Assembly: GCA_963920765.1 (NCBI GenBank)
Contig: OY987251.1
Coordinates: 9,427,219 to 9,491,218 of the forward strand
DNA: 64,000 bases
Direction of reading: 5' to 3'
DNA from: Ulota crispa
Lineage: Eukaryota > Streptophyta > Bryopsida > Orthotrichales > Orthotrichaceae
Part shown: piece after piece, positions 10,830 through 23,126 of the stretch
Position numbering within the stretch: position 1 is the stretch's first letter
How the letters are laid out: each line of letters starts with the position of its first letter
Notes under the pieces: generated by a model
Seen by the model: only the letters and a program-made list of their open reading frames with translations
What the model was told of the DNA's origin: nothing
The model's database searches: none
Translations under genes and position numbers: made by a program

Positions 10830-13756
10830 TCATACCGATGTATAGAATCTGGAAGCATGAGGAGTCCGATGTCCAGTGTCCGTGTTCTCAATTCTGCAGG
10901 CATCTGAAGCTGCTGCTGTGATTGCGGTGATGTCAACCCCAGCATTGCATATGTTGGCAAATGCTCGCATATGTTTCATTCCATACTGGGTCAATGGGCC
11001 GCAGCTTGCTTCAAAGGTTCGCACCTGAATATCTCAAATCCGCAGTATTTTATTTCATTAGAAAAAGCAATGGTTTTTTGAGTGACAAGCTAGATACGGT
11101 TCTTCTTTTAATTCAAATCAAACTGATTTTCCGATTAAAATGATCACAGCTCTTACTACTTAGTGTAAATGGACCGTAAGTTCCGAGAGCAAGGTCTCTT
11201 ATTGGACACTTGCAGAACCTTATGAAAATTTTACTAATATTGACTCGAGTTTCTTACCATGGATTTTAGGCAGGCCCAGTCGTCCACAAGAACCTGCCCG
11301 GCAGGACGCACGGCCTGAAGTGTTCGTAGACCATTTTCATGGCCGAACAGAAGCAATCCGATGAGTTTGACACTATTGTCCAGACGCATTCGATGAGCGA
11401 TTGTGCCTGTCAGTTCCATTCCTGCCTGTGCTTTCCTTGCTGAACCCTCAGCTTCACCGGAATACTGCACATTTCAAGTTCCAAATGACTCAAGTGGGTC
11501 AGTTGTCATAGAAATTGCTTCTCTCTACCTTTATGATCGTGATGAACGGAACGGCTGATTGAGATGCCGTGATAGATTTGGTACCTTGAGCCACAGGTGG
11601 AGGAGGTCAGCTTCACGTTGTGCAACGTGCATGCTCGTGCCACGCACGTTAATTTCTGGAACGTGTGGTTTTGTCACATTTTCATTTGCAGGATCAAATC
11701 CAAGGTATAGCTCCACCTTTTCTGCATCAATTGCGACATCACCGTATTGCATCACATGCGAACCAAGCATGTATGTGTCGTGGTCTGAGGTTCTTTTTGA
11801 GACCTGCAGAAACCGAACCCCCAAAAATGAGACTGATGTTTCAGCATGAACAGGAGGGATATTACGGATTCTTGAGTGCAACCAAGAAGGAGTAGCGGGC
11901 TTGGCCAAGCGGACACCAAGAAGTTGGGTTCAAATCAGAGTAGCCTGAGAAGCGTGTGAATGATTGAGGATGAAAACTCACGATTTTGTATTGGTCGTTG
12001 AGTGTTTCCTTCTTCAAATTTTCCATCTCGCTGCCATCAAAATTATGCCACTTTTTGTGTTAGTCTCTTGAGAGTCTCAATGATAATGAGAATATGGTTT
12101 CTCACGATTTCATGATATCTGCAGGTTTTTTGAACTGAAGAAAAGACTTTTCTAGGTTGTGAATACTTACGTGTCTTCCATCCACGCAACGCTGTAAAGA
12201 TCACCAAGGCAGGTTCTAAATTCCTGAGGAGGTGGATTCTCCAAACCAGGGCAGTAGGTACCCCAGCTGTTCTCGTTCGGATCTGATGCAGTGGTTACGT
12301 AGATGTTCAGACCCTCAGGCAGAAGTCCGTCAAAGATACTGCCACTTTCACAAGCCTCCAGGTATATCACCTTCAGTACAAAAACGTTAAGGAACTAGGT
12401 AAGTATCAAAAACTCTCGTACATCTATCTGCATGAGATTGTTGCATAAATCTATTTTCGTGATAACGTGCAGGTTGACAGCACAGACAACCGCTATAAGC
12501 AGCTATTTCAAAGCTTTAAGATAGAGAAGTTCACCAACCATCTTCTTGAAAGTTCCTGCTGCTGCTTTCTTCTTTAATGTGTCTACGAACTCATCAGCAA
12601 ATAAAATTGGATCGTTTGGCATCCCTGTGACAACATCCAATTTGGTCAGGTCGTTAACCTGGCTCTTTAATAATGAACATCATTGTCCAAATGCAGTCCA
12701 GCCTGACAACCTCGGCTGTCGTGCTTGCAGACAGACACCTTGATGATTGGCTTTATAGGGATTGAAACCTTCGGTTCTTAATTAAACTGTGAGTCACTGG
12801 ACTAGGAAACAAGGATTGGACGGACTTACCAAGGCAGCCTGGCCCACCGTGGTCGGTGTAGTAGATAAAAATATGGTCATTTGGCCCGCTAGCAACAACC
12901 TTGCCACTACCTCCTTCAGTGGCATTTGTGTCACCCAGAATCGCCGCATAGAAATTGCTTACGGACACACTTGATCCAGTGTAATCCTGAACACCACGTC
13001 ACTGTGAGGTAACTCGTTCCAAACTTTCTTCAATTTTTCGAAAATCTTCCCTTTTCAGACTCAATGCCGTAACACAGTAAAAAATCTGGGCGGAAGTATT
13101 CTGACCCCTGGGCAGTCAAGCTCATTTCATTTTCTTAGTTCAATCAATCTTCTCTAATAAAACTGCCTTGAGGCTCAAATAGGCATCTAAACATACTCCC
13201 ACATCTATTAACAACTTGACATGTTGGAAGATTCTTGGGACTTTGCAATTATAGTGTGTCATTAGAGAGGATTGAGTTTTTGCATACCTTGGGAACGTCA
13301 TGGTAAACTTCTGGACCGTTGGGTTTGTTGAATATTTTTCCTGGGTAAGGATTGTCTTCGCTGGTAGCTATGTCATCGTACATGAAGACCACGATGTTCT
13401 CGTCCTTCAAGCCCCCTCTCCTCAAGATTTGGTACGCATGGCAAACATCAGCCTGCCCATCAAGTCAGATTTATCAGCATACTCGCTTATTGATTAAGGT
13501 GCAGGGATGGAAGAGGAGAAGGATGCAGGATTTCAGCATCTAAGAGAGTTTCTGCGAGGACCTGATGGCGGTAATTGCCGTAACCTGACGATCCGGCAAT
13601 TAGAATAGCCCAGCGAGTGCCCTTCTCAGTTTCATCTTCCTCGTCCTCGGATTTTAGTGCAGGTTTTCCATCCAAAGGTGCGTGCATCCGACTCAACGCA
13701 TCCACAAAACAGAGCAACAGGAGAAGGACGCGTAGCAGGCCTCTTACTGGCTCCAT
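10830..13756 (-). CDS. VPE: Vacuolar processing enzyme (legumain, peptidase C13), 9 exons, 490 aa
   Basis: VPE is an Asn-specific cysteine endopeptidase of the vacuole. It matures seed and vacuolar proteins and has caspase-1-like activity in cell death. Exons, in gene order, are 13756-13562, 13452-13288, 12986-12830, 12624-12539, 12370-12171, 12030-11982, 11803-11585, 11464-11258 and 11024-10830. They close in phase to 490 codons plus stop. Residues 1-22 form a hydrophobic signal peptide. The core starts at '[20 protein letters not shown]'. The catalytic His is His166 in 'TDHGGPG' and the nucleophile is Cys208 in 'LEACESGS'; their 42-residue spacing matches known plant VPEs. '[11 protein letters not shown]' lines the active site. 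The last three exons encode the rest of the core and the inhibitory C-terminal prodomain with its conserved cysteines. Nine exons is also the usual plant VPE structure. Nothing appears broken. Confidence 0.94.
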
Positions 13757-16371
13757 CTTTCTTTTGTTCCTGCAAAGATCAATTCATTTGGACGTCTCGG
13801 TCCATCAGCTCATCTTCGGACCTCAGGTACAAAACTGTTTTCTGTGCATCTCAAAGTTAGGCACTAAATCCCTAGAACTCAACGACAATGAAAGCTTCAT
13901 TCTCTCGTTTGGGAGCCCGACTCAAAAAATTACTCCTACAACCAAATCTCATGTCTATCACTGAAGGCCATTTATTCTCAGGGACGAATATGAGTCATGA
14001 CTATCTTACACCTCCTAGTGAAGCCGCGTCCACAGTCTATGCTCGCCGAAGAAGCGGAACGGAAACGAAATGGGTGAGCAGAGCCTGTTGCACAAGGTGA
14101 TGGGAGTGCAAGCATGAGTTCATGGCCAGTACTTAACTTCCCTCAAAAGAACTTGAATTCTTTTACGTTTCCAAAGTCTTAGCTTGCACGTTATGCTTTT
14201 TCAATATCTACTCAATTATTACTTCCAGCTATTTGCTCTAGGGGGTACAGTCCTTATGGTCGGCCCCGGGATCTACATGCAAAGAAGACGCAAGGACTTA
14301 AGAGTGGACAGGAAATCAAATTGCTGTATCCCTACACCTCTAAACAATCCATGCTTTTATTCGAGCCCATGCATAATATCTTCCACACTAAGAATGTGGA
14401 TAACTTCTATATTTCTTTACAGAGATGTGTTGTCCGAAAATGCGGCCTGGACTGCTTCACCTGCTCAATTGATTCTGAAATGGATCAGATCCACGGTGCT
14501 AATGAATGAGGGATTTACACTCAACCAGGTTGGTGGACCTCTCCTCGGAAATCTTCTGACTGCTACCGTCCCGTGTGGCCTTAAGAGTGTACACTAAGAA
14601 ATCTGGAAGGCCTCCAGTCAAGAGTTCGCACGTTCTCTCACGACCTCACATCGTTCATTGTTCCTGGTGTGGAATGCAGGCTAGCGATGTACTGTGCTTA
14701 TCTAGTGCCTTTTTCGTTCGACTCCAGTAGTTACATATTATAGTCTACAAGAGAAAGCCCGGGAAGATTCGATTTCAGTCCTTCCTAATGAATTGGCATC
14801 AGCAGTTGTTGGGACTTGGGATGCTGGGTGTCAAGCGTTCATTTCAAATTGTACACAAGGATTCGGCCCAAAGCTGTTCCTTATGAAAGAATTGAATGAG
14901 ATCAGGCCATCAGGGTACTCCTCAAGACTGCCGGGGATACCAAAAAGTGACTAACAGTTCTCGCATCTGTGACAGGTAGTGTGCTACACGCAATGATACA
15001 GGGTGACAAGTCTTCCAGAATATCATTTTAGAGGTTTGAATGAGTTGCTTTTCGAACGTTAGATGCACAAGACGGTGGAGGTTATAACAGAAAGCAGTCG
15101 AACAGATAAATGATTCTCTTCTGGCTACCCAGCACCCAACTTGAAGTAGTGCCGAGCGTTTTCTACTTTTGCATTATTGCCAACCGAAATCAAATATTCC
15201 CGGAGCGCAAAAGAAGCAACAAAACAACATCTTCGTCATTGGCAATTGCAGGACGAAGTGAAGCAAACGTTCTGATAAATTACATACTTGCTACATGAAT
15301 TGACTGAAGGGGCGTCTCGAAGGAACGCGGTGAACCGCTAAGTTTTCGAATCTTTCGGTACTTTTTGTCACAAAAAGCGTTGGAGCATGGAGACCAATTG
15401 GAGCTGGAGTGGTAGCCACGGAGCTACCTTCAATTCGAAGTGAGTTTCCGACTATGAGACTCCCCCACCTTGTGTCGTTGTCCCTGCATTGTAAGAAATT
15501 CGTGCATATTTTGAGGGGCGAATTTGACTGCAGGGTTTAGCGGTTTCAGATAATTGCGGTAAAGAAGAGAAAACAACCGAATTCCATTTCTGTCCTGGCG
15601 AGCGCTGTATGGATGTCAGGCCTCGCTACTTCTATTGCAAGTTTTTATCTCTCTTTCCATTTTCTTCCCGCATGATTCTGAATCTCAGAATGTTGTTCTA
15701 GAATCACTACCTTTCGTAGAGTTTGCAAATTTCTCTTGGGATCGCCTCTATTGCAAGAGCAGAATGCTTGCATTTCTACACCTCTGACTAGAAGTGTCAC
15801 ACTCCACAATTGGGATATCAAAGTTGCGACCTCTTCTGCAAAGATTCTACCGTTTTCCGTCATGTTCGGGACAGCACGATTCTGAATCCTGGAATTCATT
15901 CTAGAAATTTTCTACCCATGTTTAGACCCTGCATATCGTATTTCGAGCATTGCTTGTAATTCTCGAACAGAAAGCTCGTACTCTAACACTTTCTTCTAGT
16001 AATGTCACAGTTCACTACTACGACTGATTTTTTTCTAAATCCGAGGTCTACCTAATTCTGAACTCTAGATTCTTTTCGCAGAGTCTCAAAATATTAGGCC
16101 CTCTTGTAGAATTTTGAAACTCGTTGCCCAAACATCCTTCATTTTGAGAGCGCCAAACTCTTACACCCCCTAGACCTGGAATTCCGAGGTGTTGAGGGGG
16201 ATTTGCATTCACCGTCTGCCAATCTTACCCACTTTGCGTGGGACCGTGGTGAAGAGGCCTATTTCTTTTTCGGTTCCTCTCTTCTCTTTTCTCTGTAGTT
16301 TTGATTGAAGGTTACGACGCATTTCAAAGGAGGATCAAGGAAAAGCTAAGTCTTTCACAGAGGGTGCTGGG
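13757..16371. other. Divergent intergenic region between VPE and the YnfA-like gene
   Basis: No gene is recognised in these 2.6 kb. The short open frames, the largest near 14184-14597, match no family I know. A degenerate motif 'gattctgaatctcagaat' recurs around 15672 and near 15880, and also at 10770, outside this region. The stretch just before the YnfA-like start, about 16255-16300, is rich in C and T, as in plant core promoters. The region presumably holds the promoters of both divergent genes. Confidence 0.5.
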
Positions 16372-16770
16372 ATGTCGGAGAAGGCGAAGGAGGTGTCCAA
16401 GTCGTTGGCGTTGTTTGTGGCGGCGGGGCTTTGCGAGATCGGAGGGGGGTGGCTGGTGTGGAAGTGGAGGAAAGAGGATTGGCACTGGGGATATTTCATC
16501 TTGGGCAGTGCCGTTCTGGTGTTGTACGGGATCATCCCCACGTTGCAAGACCAGGGCTTTGGACGCGTCTACGCTGCCTACGGCGGCTTCTTCATCCTGC
16601 TCTCCTTCGCCTGGGCCTGGGCTTTCGACGGCGAGCGGCCGGATCGCTGGGACCTCATCGGCTCCGCCATCGCCTTGGCTGGCGTCTCTCTCATCATGTT
16701 CATGCCTCGGAAACACCACCTGAGTTCCCCTTCCGTCGCTCCCTCCTCCTCCCCCATTCCCATTCCCTAG
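16372..16770 (+). CDS. YnfA/UPF0060-family small membrane protein, intronless, 132 aa
   Basis: The protein resembles bacterial YnfA (UPF0060), a four-helix inner-membrane protein related to small multidrug-resistance transporters. 'LCEIGGGWLVW' at about 20-30 matches the first helix with its conserved Glu (Glu22). 'GRVYAAYGG' at 64-72 is the family signature at the start of helix 3. 'DGERPDRWDLIGSAIALAGV' matches the helix 3-4 loop and helix 4. Predicted membrane spans are about 10-28, 38-55, 67-85 and 93-111. The bacterial protein has about 108 residues; this one adds a short charged N-terminus and a Ser/Pro-rich tail (115-132). It is a single exon, GC-rich compared with its surroundings. 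The ATG at 16372 is the first in frame. The function in plants is unknown; a membrane transporter role is inference. It may descend from a bacterial or organellar transfer. Confidence 0.85.
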   Translation: MSEKAKEVSKSLALFVAAGLCEIGGGWLVWKWRKEDWHWGYFILGSAVLVLYGIIPTLQDQGFGRVYAAYGGFFILLSFAWAWAFDGERPDRWDLIGSAIALAGVSLIMFMPRKHHLSSPSVAPSSSPIPIP

Positions 16771-18611
16771 GTTGCTGTACTGGTGTGTGTGTGCAACAAG
16801 CATCAGCAAGCCTTCTGAATTAGGTCAAGTGGATTCTGCCAACCATATTCTTCCGGTGCGCCCAAATTAGGGTTTCTCGCGCATGACAATACCAAGAGTA
16901 CGTATGCCATAAACCCTGTCTCCATAAGAATTTTGATATCAATGTATGCAGCATACCTTTGTATTTTAGCTAATGCGTGTTGATACGCAACATTCTAGAA
17001 TTCTAGAGTGGTGTTGACTAACACCCTTTCCTTGGTAACACTCTTTCTTTTGTACCTGCATTATGCTTGGTTGGTAGTACCTGCACTTTCCTGTAACAGT
17101 CGGCTGAAAACCAACAGTGCAATCCTTGAACTCAAGATGTGAGAGGATCTGTGCCAAGGAAGGATGTCAAAGAGTTGGAGCATTGTAGATACCTTGATTC
17201 TTCAGTTGAGCTTAAGCTGTTTGCAGCTCTTTGTAAGAATGTTGTGCATAATTCTTCCAGGATGAGTATGTTGTTATCATACCACCGATTACTTATCATG
17301 TTCTTAGTTGCATATGGATGTACTTGAACATGACATTAGCACGATTTCTCTTAAGCATTGGATAAACAAGACAGAGGATCCAAGGTATTAAGTTACTATA
17401 TCAACTTCTCACCTTCAATGCTTTGCTGCAGCTTCGTAACACGAAAGGCAACATCTTGTATTTTCTTGTATGCCTCTGTGTTGATGTGGAGTACTGGAGT
17501 GTTCTGTGCATTCTTTGCGTTCTTTGTAAGTGATCATTCTCTGCCACTCGAGTCACTCTTTGTGTACGTACCTTTTAATGAAAAAGTATGGGATGAAGCT
17601 AACGGACATGAATTGGTGTTGGAAATCATTTTCTTTCTTCCTTCTGGTATCTCAATTGCACTATGGGGCTGTTAATTTTAATGAAAACTTTAATATACAA
17701 GAATCGTTGTGATGTTTTTGATAGGATTAGCAGGGGCATACGAAATCCTTGAATTCTTGGGTTTCTAATCATTATAACATTTCGCACGTTTTGTGCTTTT
17801 ACGGTTGATGGTTGAGTATAACATGTTTTTGCTCTTCATTGACGTGGACGATTTAGTGTCGTATGGTCTTACGGTGAGGTCATGTGTACAGAGCTTAACC
17901 ATGTGGTTTATGGATTCTTTGGAACATACTGAAATCTTTCACGGCCAATTGGGGACGTACTTAGACACAGAATCTCAACTAAGACAGGTGGGTAGAAACC
18001 TCAACTTCTTTTGCCTATCTTGTTTCTTACAAAGGCTTAGCCAGTAACTTAGCAAAATTATTGAAAATTGTACATGAAATTGTTCTCTTTCTCCGTCACA
18101 AGTCCCACAGTGTACTGAGGATTCTTCCACGTTTCTGCTGGTAACGATAGAGCTGTCATTACCAAAGTCCTAACCTCATAATTAGTCTCCCCCCCTGAAG
18201 TCATCTAATTCTGCCAGTAGCGTTTATTCCAATACAGCAGCACTCTGGAGTCACGCAGCGGCATCCCGGAGGTTCACGGCCATTACATCACGACTTAGCA
18301 GCGAGGGAGGACAATCAAAAAGGTTGTCACCCTGGACTCGTTGTATTTTATGTATCCATACCGGCAGCAGCTTTAGAGCATTAAAAATTAGTCTATTTCT
18401 TCTCTAGACTATGTACAAACAAAAAATAAGCGAGGAAAAACATCCCAGCTAAAAGATAGAACATTCTACTCCGTATCTAATATATCTAACCGGGGGGTTT
18501 CAAAGCAACCCACCGTTGTACTCCAAGCGAAAGCAAGTAATATAGGGCTCAAAGCCTAGAAAACCCAAGTCTTGCAGACTTTTCACAAGCGTTTACTCCA
18601 ATAATGCATCT
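16771..18611. other. Spacer downstream of the YnfA-like gene
   Basis: The first few hundred bases are probably the 3' UTR of the YnfA-like gene. Beyond that I see only short open frames with no family resemblance. A somewhat GC-richer patch near 18190-18340 is not recognised. Confidence 0.45.
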
Positions 18612-19533
18612 TTAACCCCTAAAGGACCACGCATTGTTTTCACCAAAAACTCTTCAAAACTGCCATTTTTAGAGCATCAATCAAATTTGAAAACAAAAAA
18701 CATTTTTATGCATATGTGACCGTAGGATCTTGTAGAAGAATGGTTTTAAAAAATGTGGAAATTTTTTCAAAGTTTTTCACCACGTGGATTGGAAGTCAGA
18801 ATGGTTTGAATATTCAAAAACGTCTTGTGAAAAACCGAGCAGCTACCCTTTTGAAGGTGAAATTCCTAAGGAAAAAAGGCCATGTGGGTGGTGCATCTCT
18901 AAATTTCTTATTCCGCTTAAGTAAAGTACATGTCAAAAAAGTTTCAAATCATTTGGAGTTGTATAACATATGGAAAAAAATTAGTAAGTGAAAAGAGGTA
19001 GAGAATGATTCAAAACACTAAATTTTTAAGAATTTAATTATGGAAATGAAAATTGCCAATCCCAATGGTCATAATGTTGTCATAAACAATATTCATCCTT
19101 TGGTTTTGTTTTTTTCCAAAATGTTGAAAATTAAGTAAAATGAAGGACTTCAAAGTTTATTTTGGAGTAGAGAATCCATAACTGCCTGCAAACAAAAAAA
19201 TCCTCATAACTTTCATCTTGTTGATCAAAATGGAATGATTCAAAGCTTCCTACATTCACTTAAATCTCTTAAACCAACTTGAATTTTTTGTTTTTGAAAA
19301 AAGTGATTTTTAAAATCTGCCTTGGCTACCCAACAAACGTATAAAACAACATGTTAGACCATAACTTTTTACTCATAATTCCATATGTCATAAAATTTAG
19401 TGCATATGAAAGATAAACCTTGTCCCCACATTATATTAAAATTTCAGCCTAAAATATGAAAAGCTCCAATCACAGGTACCTGCCCAAAATCGCTATGTTT
19501 CTAAAAAAGGAGGTCTGGTCCTTTAGGGGTTAA
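18612..19533. mobile_element. TTAA-flanked TIR element E1 (piggyBac-like MITE)
   Basis: The element begins TTAACCCCTAAAGGACC and ends with the exact complement GGTCCTTTAGGGGTTAA. The bases outside the TTAA show no further duplication, so TTAA itself fits as the target site, with ends starting CCC and finishing GGG. That is the piggyBac pattern. About 914 bases of AT-rich interior hold no transposase. A reverse-orientation copy of almost the whole element is at 34099-35020. Confidence 0.7.
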
Positions 19534-19672
19534 GGGGCGGTTCATACTATGTCCCATGTCCCACATCTGGTTGCTTACATGACAACACTTTTTGGAAGTT
19601 TTGGCGCCAAAGAAGGTGGGGCTTCACTCAAGGTTTGGGTCAACCATTTTGCAAAACCTGACTTTCAACCCC

Positions 19673-19904
19673 TTAACCCATGAACGTCACAAAAGCCCTT
19701 TGGGGCCGTATGTATGGTAGTATGTACAGACGTATTTGAGCTACTATGAGGGCTTTCCAAAAAAAATTATGCACCCACCATCATACAACCCTTCAATATG
19801 TATGGTTGTAACACTTAATTTCCAACAGATTCAAACTTCTAAATATTGGTTGCAATCGTATTTGGTACTGTAGCTCCAAAGCCCATGGACCCTTCAGAGG
19901 TTAA
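19673..19904. mobile_element. Short TTAA-flanked element E10
   Basis: The left end is TTAACCCATGAACG and the right end, read inward, is TTAACCTCTGAAGG. The inverted ends are diverged but alignable. The length is 232 bp with no coding potential. Its right TTAA (19901-19904) is also the left TTAA of the next element. Confidence 0.45.
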
Positions 19905-20658
19905 GGATGTTGCTTACCAAAAGTGTTGGGTGTTCATACTAGAATCATTTGGTACTTGAAGAAATGACTTCCTGACAAATGCCAAAATTCCTCAAGAAAT
20001 CCTAGTTGACTAATGGCATGTCTATGACTTGGTTTGAAATTTAGAACTCAAATGGATTTCATGTACTACCCAAGTGCCCCATTGGTACACAACACAAGAA
20101 AGCATAAGGTAGACTTAGCCATACTTGAGTGTTTAAGGGTTTGGGGTACCTCAAGGTCTTGGAAAATTCAGGATTTTTTTTGTAGGGTTAGCCTTTCAAC
20201 AAGCTATCATGGAATGTAATTTTTTGGAAAAAAACATTGTAGAATGTTTTATATTAAAGGGCAAAGTTGCAGCTCATAGGGTCCCTATTAGCAACTCTAG
20301 ATTTATCTTGAAACTACTTAGATATGTTCTCATAGTGGCACTAGATGGTCCCAGTCCCAATCACTCCAAAGTAGTTTAACAACTAACATATGACAGAATT
20401 TGCTTGTGCAAGTGGCATTCACTGCTCCACTTTAGGTTCAAGAGTGTGTGGTGAAAGCCTCAAATCTAGGGTGCGAGATTGGGGAGGGGTCAGAAATTGG
20501 TGTGTCTACCAAGGCATTTTTTTGGTGACACCAACTTCTATAGTCCAATCGAGTTTGTCAAAATTTGGAGGGACTACCTCTGACTGGACTATAAAAGTCG
20601 GTGTTGCTAGAAAAAAATACCCTATTGTCTACCTTATACCAAAAAGCAACATCCTTAA
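19901..20658. mobile_element. TTAA-flanked TIR element E11
   Basis: The left end TTAAGGATGTTGCTTA is matched by AAGCAACATCCTTAA at the right end. The interior from about 20125 to 20560 is repeated in the same orientation at about 25243-25620. Unlike the other members the ends start GG, so this may be a different family that also uses TTAA. No transposase is present. Confidence 0.5.
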
Positions 20659-21465
20659 GGAGTTAACCACGCCACGTGGAATCTAGAGACTTGCCAAGGT
20701 TCAGGTGACCTTTGTTTGCGCTTGCTCTGCCTTCCTAAGGTTGGGAGCTCTTTAGAAGCCTCTCTTTGCAAACGTTGGATGTGTCAAGAGCTTGTGCCAT
20801 TGTGGCATTGAAAAAGCAATACTTGCGGGCTGCAGCAATTCCCTAGCGAAAGAAAGAAGAGAAGTTTGTTGTATCGAGAAGAGCTCTTACCGAGCTTAGC
20901 TTTGCTATTTCCGGTTCGTATCCCAGCATTTTTTTTATTGGCAAATTTTTGTCTACCTCAAATTTCTTGTGGCTACCATTACACTAAGAAATTAGGTGGA
21001 TGAAATTATCAGATGTTTCTTTGCACAAACATACAATTTGTCAACTTTTGGATGAAAATAACTTATAGTAGTAAACTCGGTGGGTGAATGTGCACAAATT
21101 ATTCATTCCTTCCGATACTAGCCAGTTTTTCCTTACCTGCACTCTTTCTAGGGTGCGGATCGCTCTACCTTGGCGAAAACATTAAAAAAAATACTGCCGT
21201 ATCCCCATTGAAACCCCTTTCTAAGGCCATCCATCATCATCATTGAAACCCTGTTTTCTCCTTTTTTCCAACCCACCGCAGCAAATGTCTGTATCAAGTA
21301 CAAAGCTGGATTGTTGATACCTTGGGGTAAAACATCCTCTTGCAGCAAAACTGAACTGCAGTGCCTACAAATGGAGCTACGCTTTAAATTTTACCATTTT
21401 TTATGTCTACTAATCTGTGATAGCATGTTGTTAATTCGATCTGAAATTATTGAGAATTCTGCTCA
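20659..21465. other. Spacer within the repeat cluster
   Basis: No gene is recognised. A 'ggttcgtatccc' stretch near 20910, followed by a T run, is faintly like a tRNA B box, but no cloverleaf can be formed. Confidence 0.4.
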
Positions 21466-22118
21466 TTAACCCCTCACCGCCCAGGGTAGTTTGGAGTATC
21501 TTAGAATTTGCTTGAAAGTGAACAAAATGTCAGTATTTTGATAAATTTTATCAAATTTTTCTAAAGCGCAATCGTACAAATTCAAAGTAGACATGTTATA
21601 GATCACATAGGAAAAGAAATCACAACAACATTATTTATGGATTGAAAGATTATAATGTTTGATCATGAGGGTGTTAAAATTGCAAAAGTGATTTGAAGCC
21701 TTTCAATCCTCTTTTTGCATCTCAAACCTAAAATTGAGGGTACCAAAAAAACATGAGTATGTAAAGTATAACAAGCTTAACCCCATTCAATTTACGGATT
21801 CTCAAAGTCTATTCTACAATATTTTAAATTGAATTTTTAATTTGATTTTTTCTCCAAGTTCTAGTGTACTTGAAGCTCATTTCCAAGAGCCTTCAACACT
21901 AGAAAGTGAAGATTTGCAATGGACACCCTTGCACAAAATCTTGAATATACAAATCACTTTAATTCATTTTCAAAATCAGACTCCTGATGCTGAAACTAGA
22001 CTTCAATAAGAGTTTGAAAATAAAAATAATCACTAAAAAAATCTTGTAGAAAGGTTGAGCATCCCTGAATAAAATTCAGAGGAGCCCAATTTGGGCCCCT
22101 TAGGCGGTGAGGGGTTAA
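21466..22118. mobile_element. TTAA-flanked TIR element E3
   Basis: The ends are perfect inverted repeats: TTAACCCCTCACCGCC on the left and GGCGGTGAGGGGTTAA on the right. The length is 653 bp with an AT-rich, non-coding interior. The inner part of the end (CTCACCGCC) differs from E1, so this is a separate subfamily with the same TTAA/CCCC rule. E2 starts ten bases further on. Confidence 0.72.
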
Positions 22119-22127
22119 GCAACATTT

Positions 22128-23014
22128 TTAACCCCTAAACCCAAAGTCTTGGGGACTTTTGGGATTTTGGGTAGGCTTGCATGACCTCAATTTTTTATAT
22201 AGTATTTTGAAACTTTTTATGGGTGTGTAGGAATGTATAAGGTTTGAGGGATGAAAAAAAATTAAGTGATTATGTCACACGATTCAAAAGTTATGGGTTT
22301 TTTTTGGTCAAAAGCAGTTCAAGGGGCAACTTGGGCAAGAGAAAATATATTACCTTTGGAGGGGGGAGCAAGGAGGGGTTGCCACATGTTGCTTTGGTGG
22401 TCCCCATTATATTGTCATTGCCTCTTTTCATTTCCAATTAGGAGGTCAAATTGGGCTTTGGGAGCTTCTACATTTTAGAGATTTTGAGTTTTTTAACTTT
22501 TTTTTTTTGGCATTTGAAATAAATGTTTATCTTCAAACACACTATTTGGATTTTCCACATCTAAAAACATGTGGTGGGACACTTCACTCAAAAATGTCAT
22601 AGTGTATTTGCAAAATTTGTCATATAGTGGCATTGCAATATTTTTTAGGATGTGTTCCGTGTTTTTGATTGCCTTGAAATTTGGTGTACAAAGGTCTAAC
22701 TTGATTACCTATAAGTCAATATTACATCTTCAAGGTTTGTAGTGCAAAATAATTAGTAAATGTCAATCAAAATCATCTAAATTTTTGGGCACAATGGAAA
22801 GAAAAAAAGGCTTTTCCCTTCAAATGCTCATAACTTTCTATTTGTACAATCAAATGTCATGAAATTTTTACTACTTCTTCTACAAGTGCATTACAAGATC
22901 CTATGGTTAGGTTTTTAAGGAAAAAAATTTGTTGGAATTTTTGTTGAATGCAGCAATATGGGTAGTTTTGAGTGGTTTTTGGCAAAAAAATGGCCTTGGT
23001 ATTTTAGGGGTTAA
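22128..23014. mobile_element. TTAA-flanked TIR element E2
   Basis: The left end is TTAACCCCTAAACCC and the right end is GGTATTTTAGGGGTTAA. Only the outer 12 bases or so match well as inverted repeats. The interior is 887 bp, AT-rich, with no transposase. The right subterminal region ('cactcaaaactacc' on the complement) resembles those of E5 and the end at 50575. Confidence 0.65.
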
Positions 23015-23126
23015 CAATTTGAGCCATGAACTTTGGAAATTGCGTTTTGGATTGTTGCTTGTAAGATGTAATTGATTTCCAATGAGGTTGGCAGTTTTGT
23101 AAATGTATTTCTCACGTGCACACAAT

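Noticed and set aside
11890..11950. tRNA-like A box (TGGCCAAGCGG) and B-like box (GGTTCAAATCA) on the plus strand inside VPE intron 6
   Set aside because: The boxes are too close for a tRNA and no acceptor or anticodon stem forms; at most a tRNA relic or chance.
14184..14597. 137-codon frame between VPE and the YnfA-like gene
   Set aside because: There is no family resemblance and the composition is like the surrounding non-coding DNA.
17793..18047. 84-codon frame downstream of the YnfA-like gene with a possible splice donor
   Set aside because: It has no recognisable domain and no partner exon.
20870..20935. 'ggttcgtatccc' followed by a T run, like a tRNA T arm
   Set aside because: The T stem does not pair and no A box is in place.
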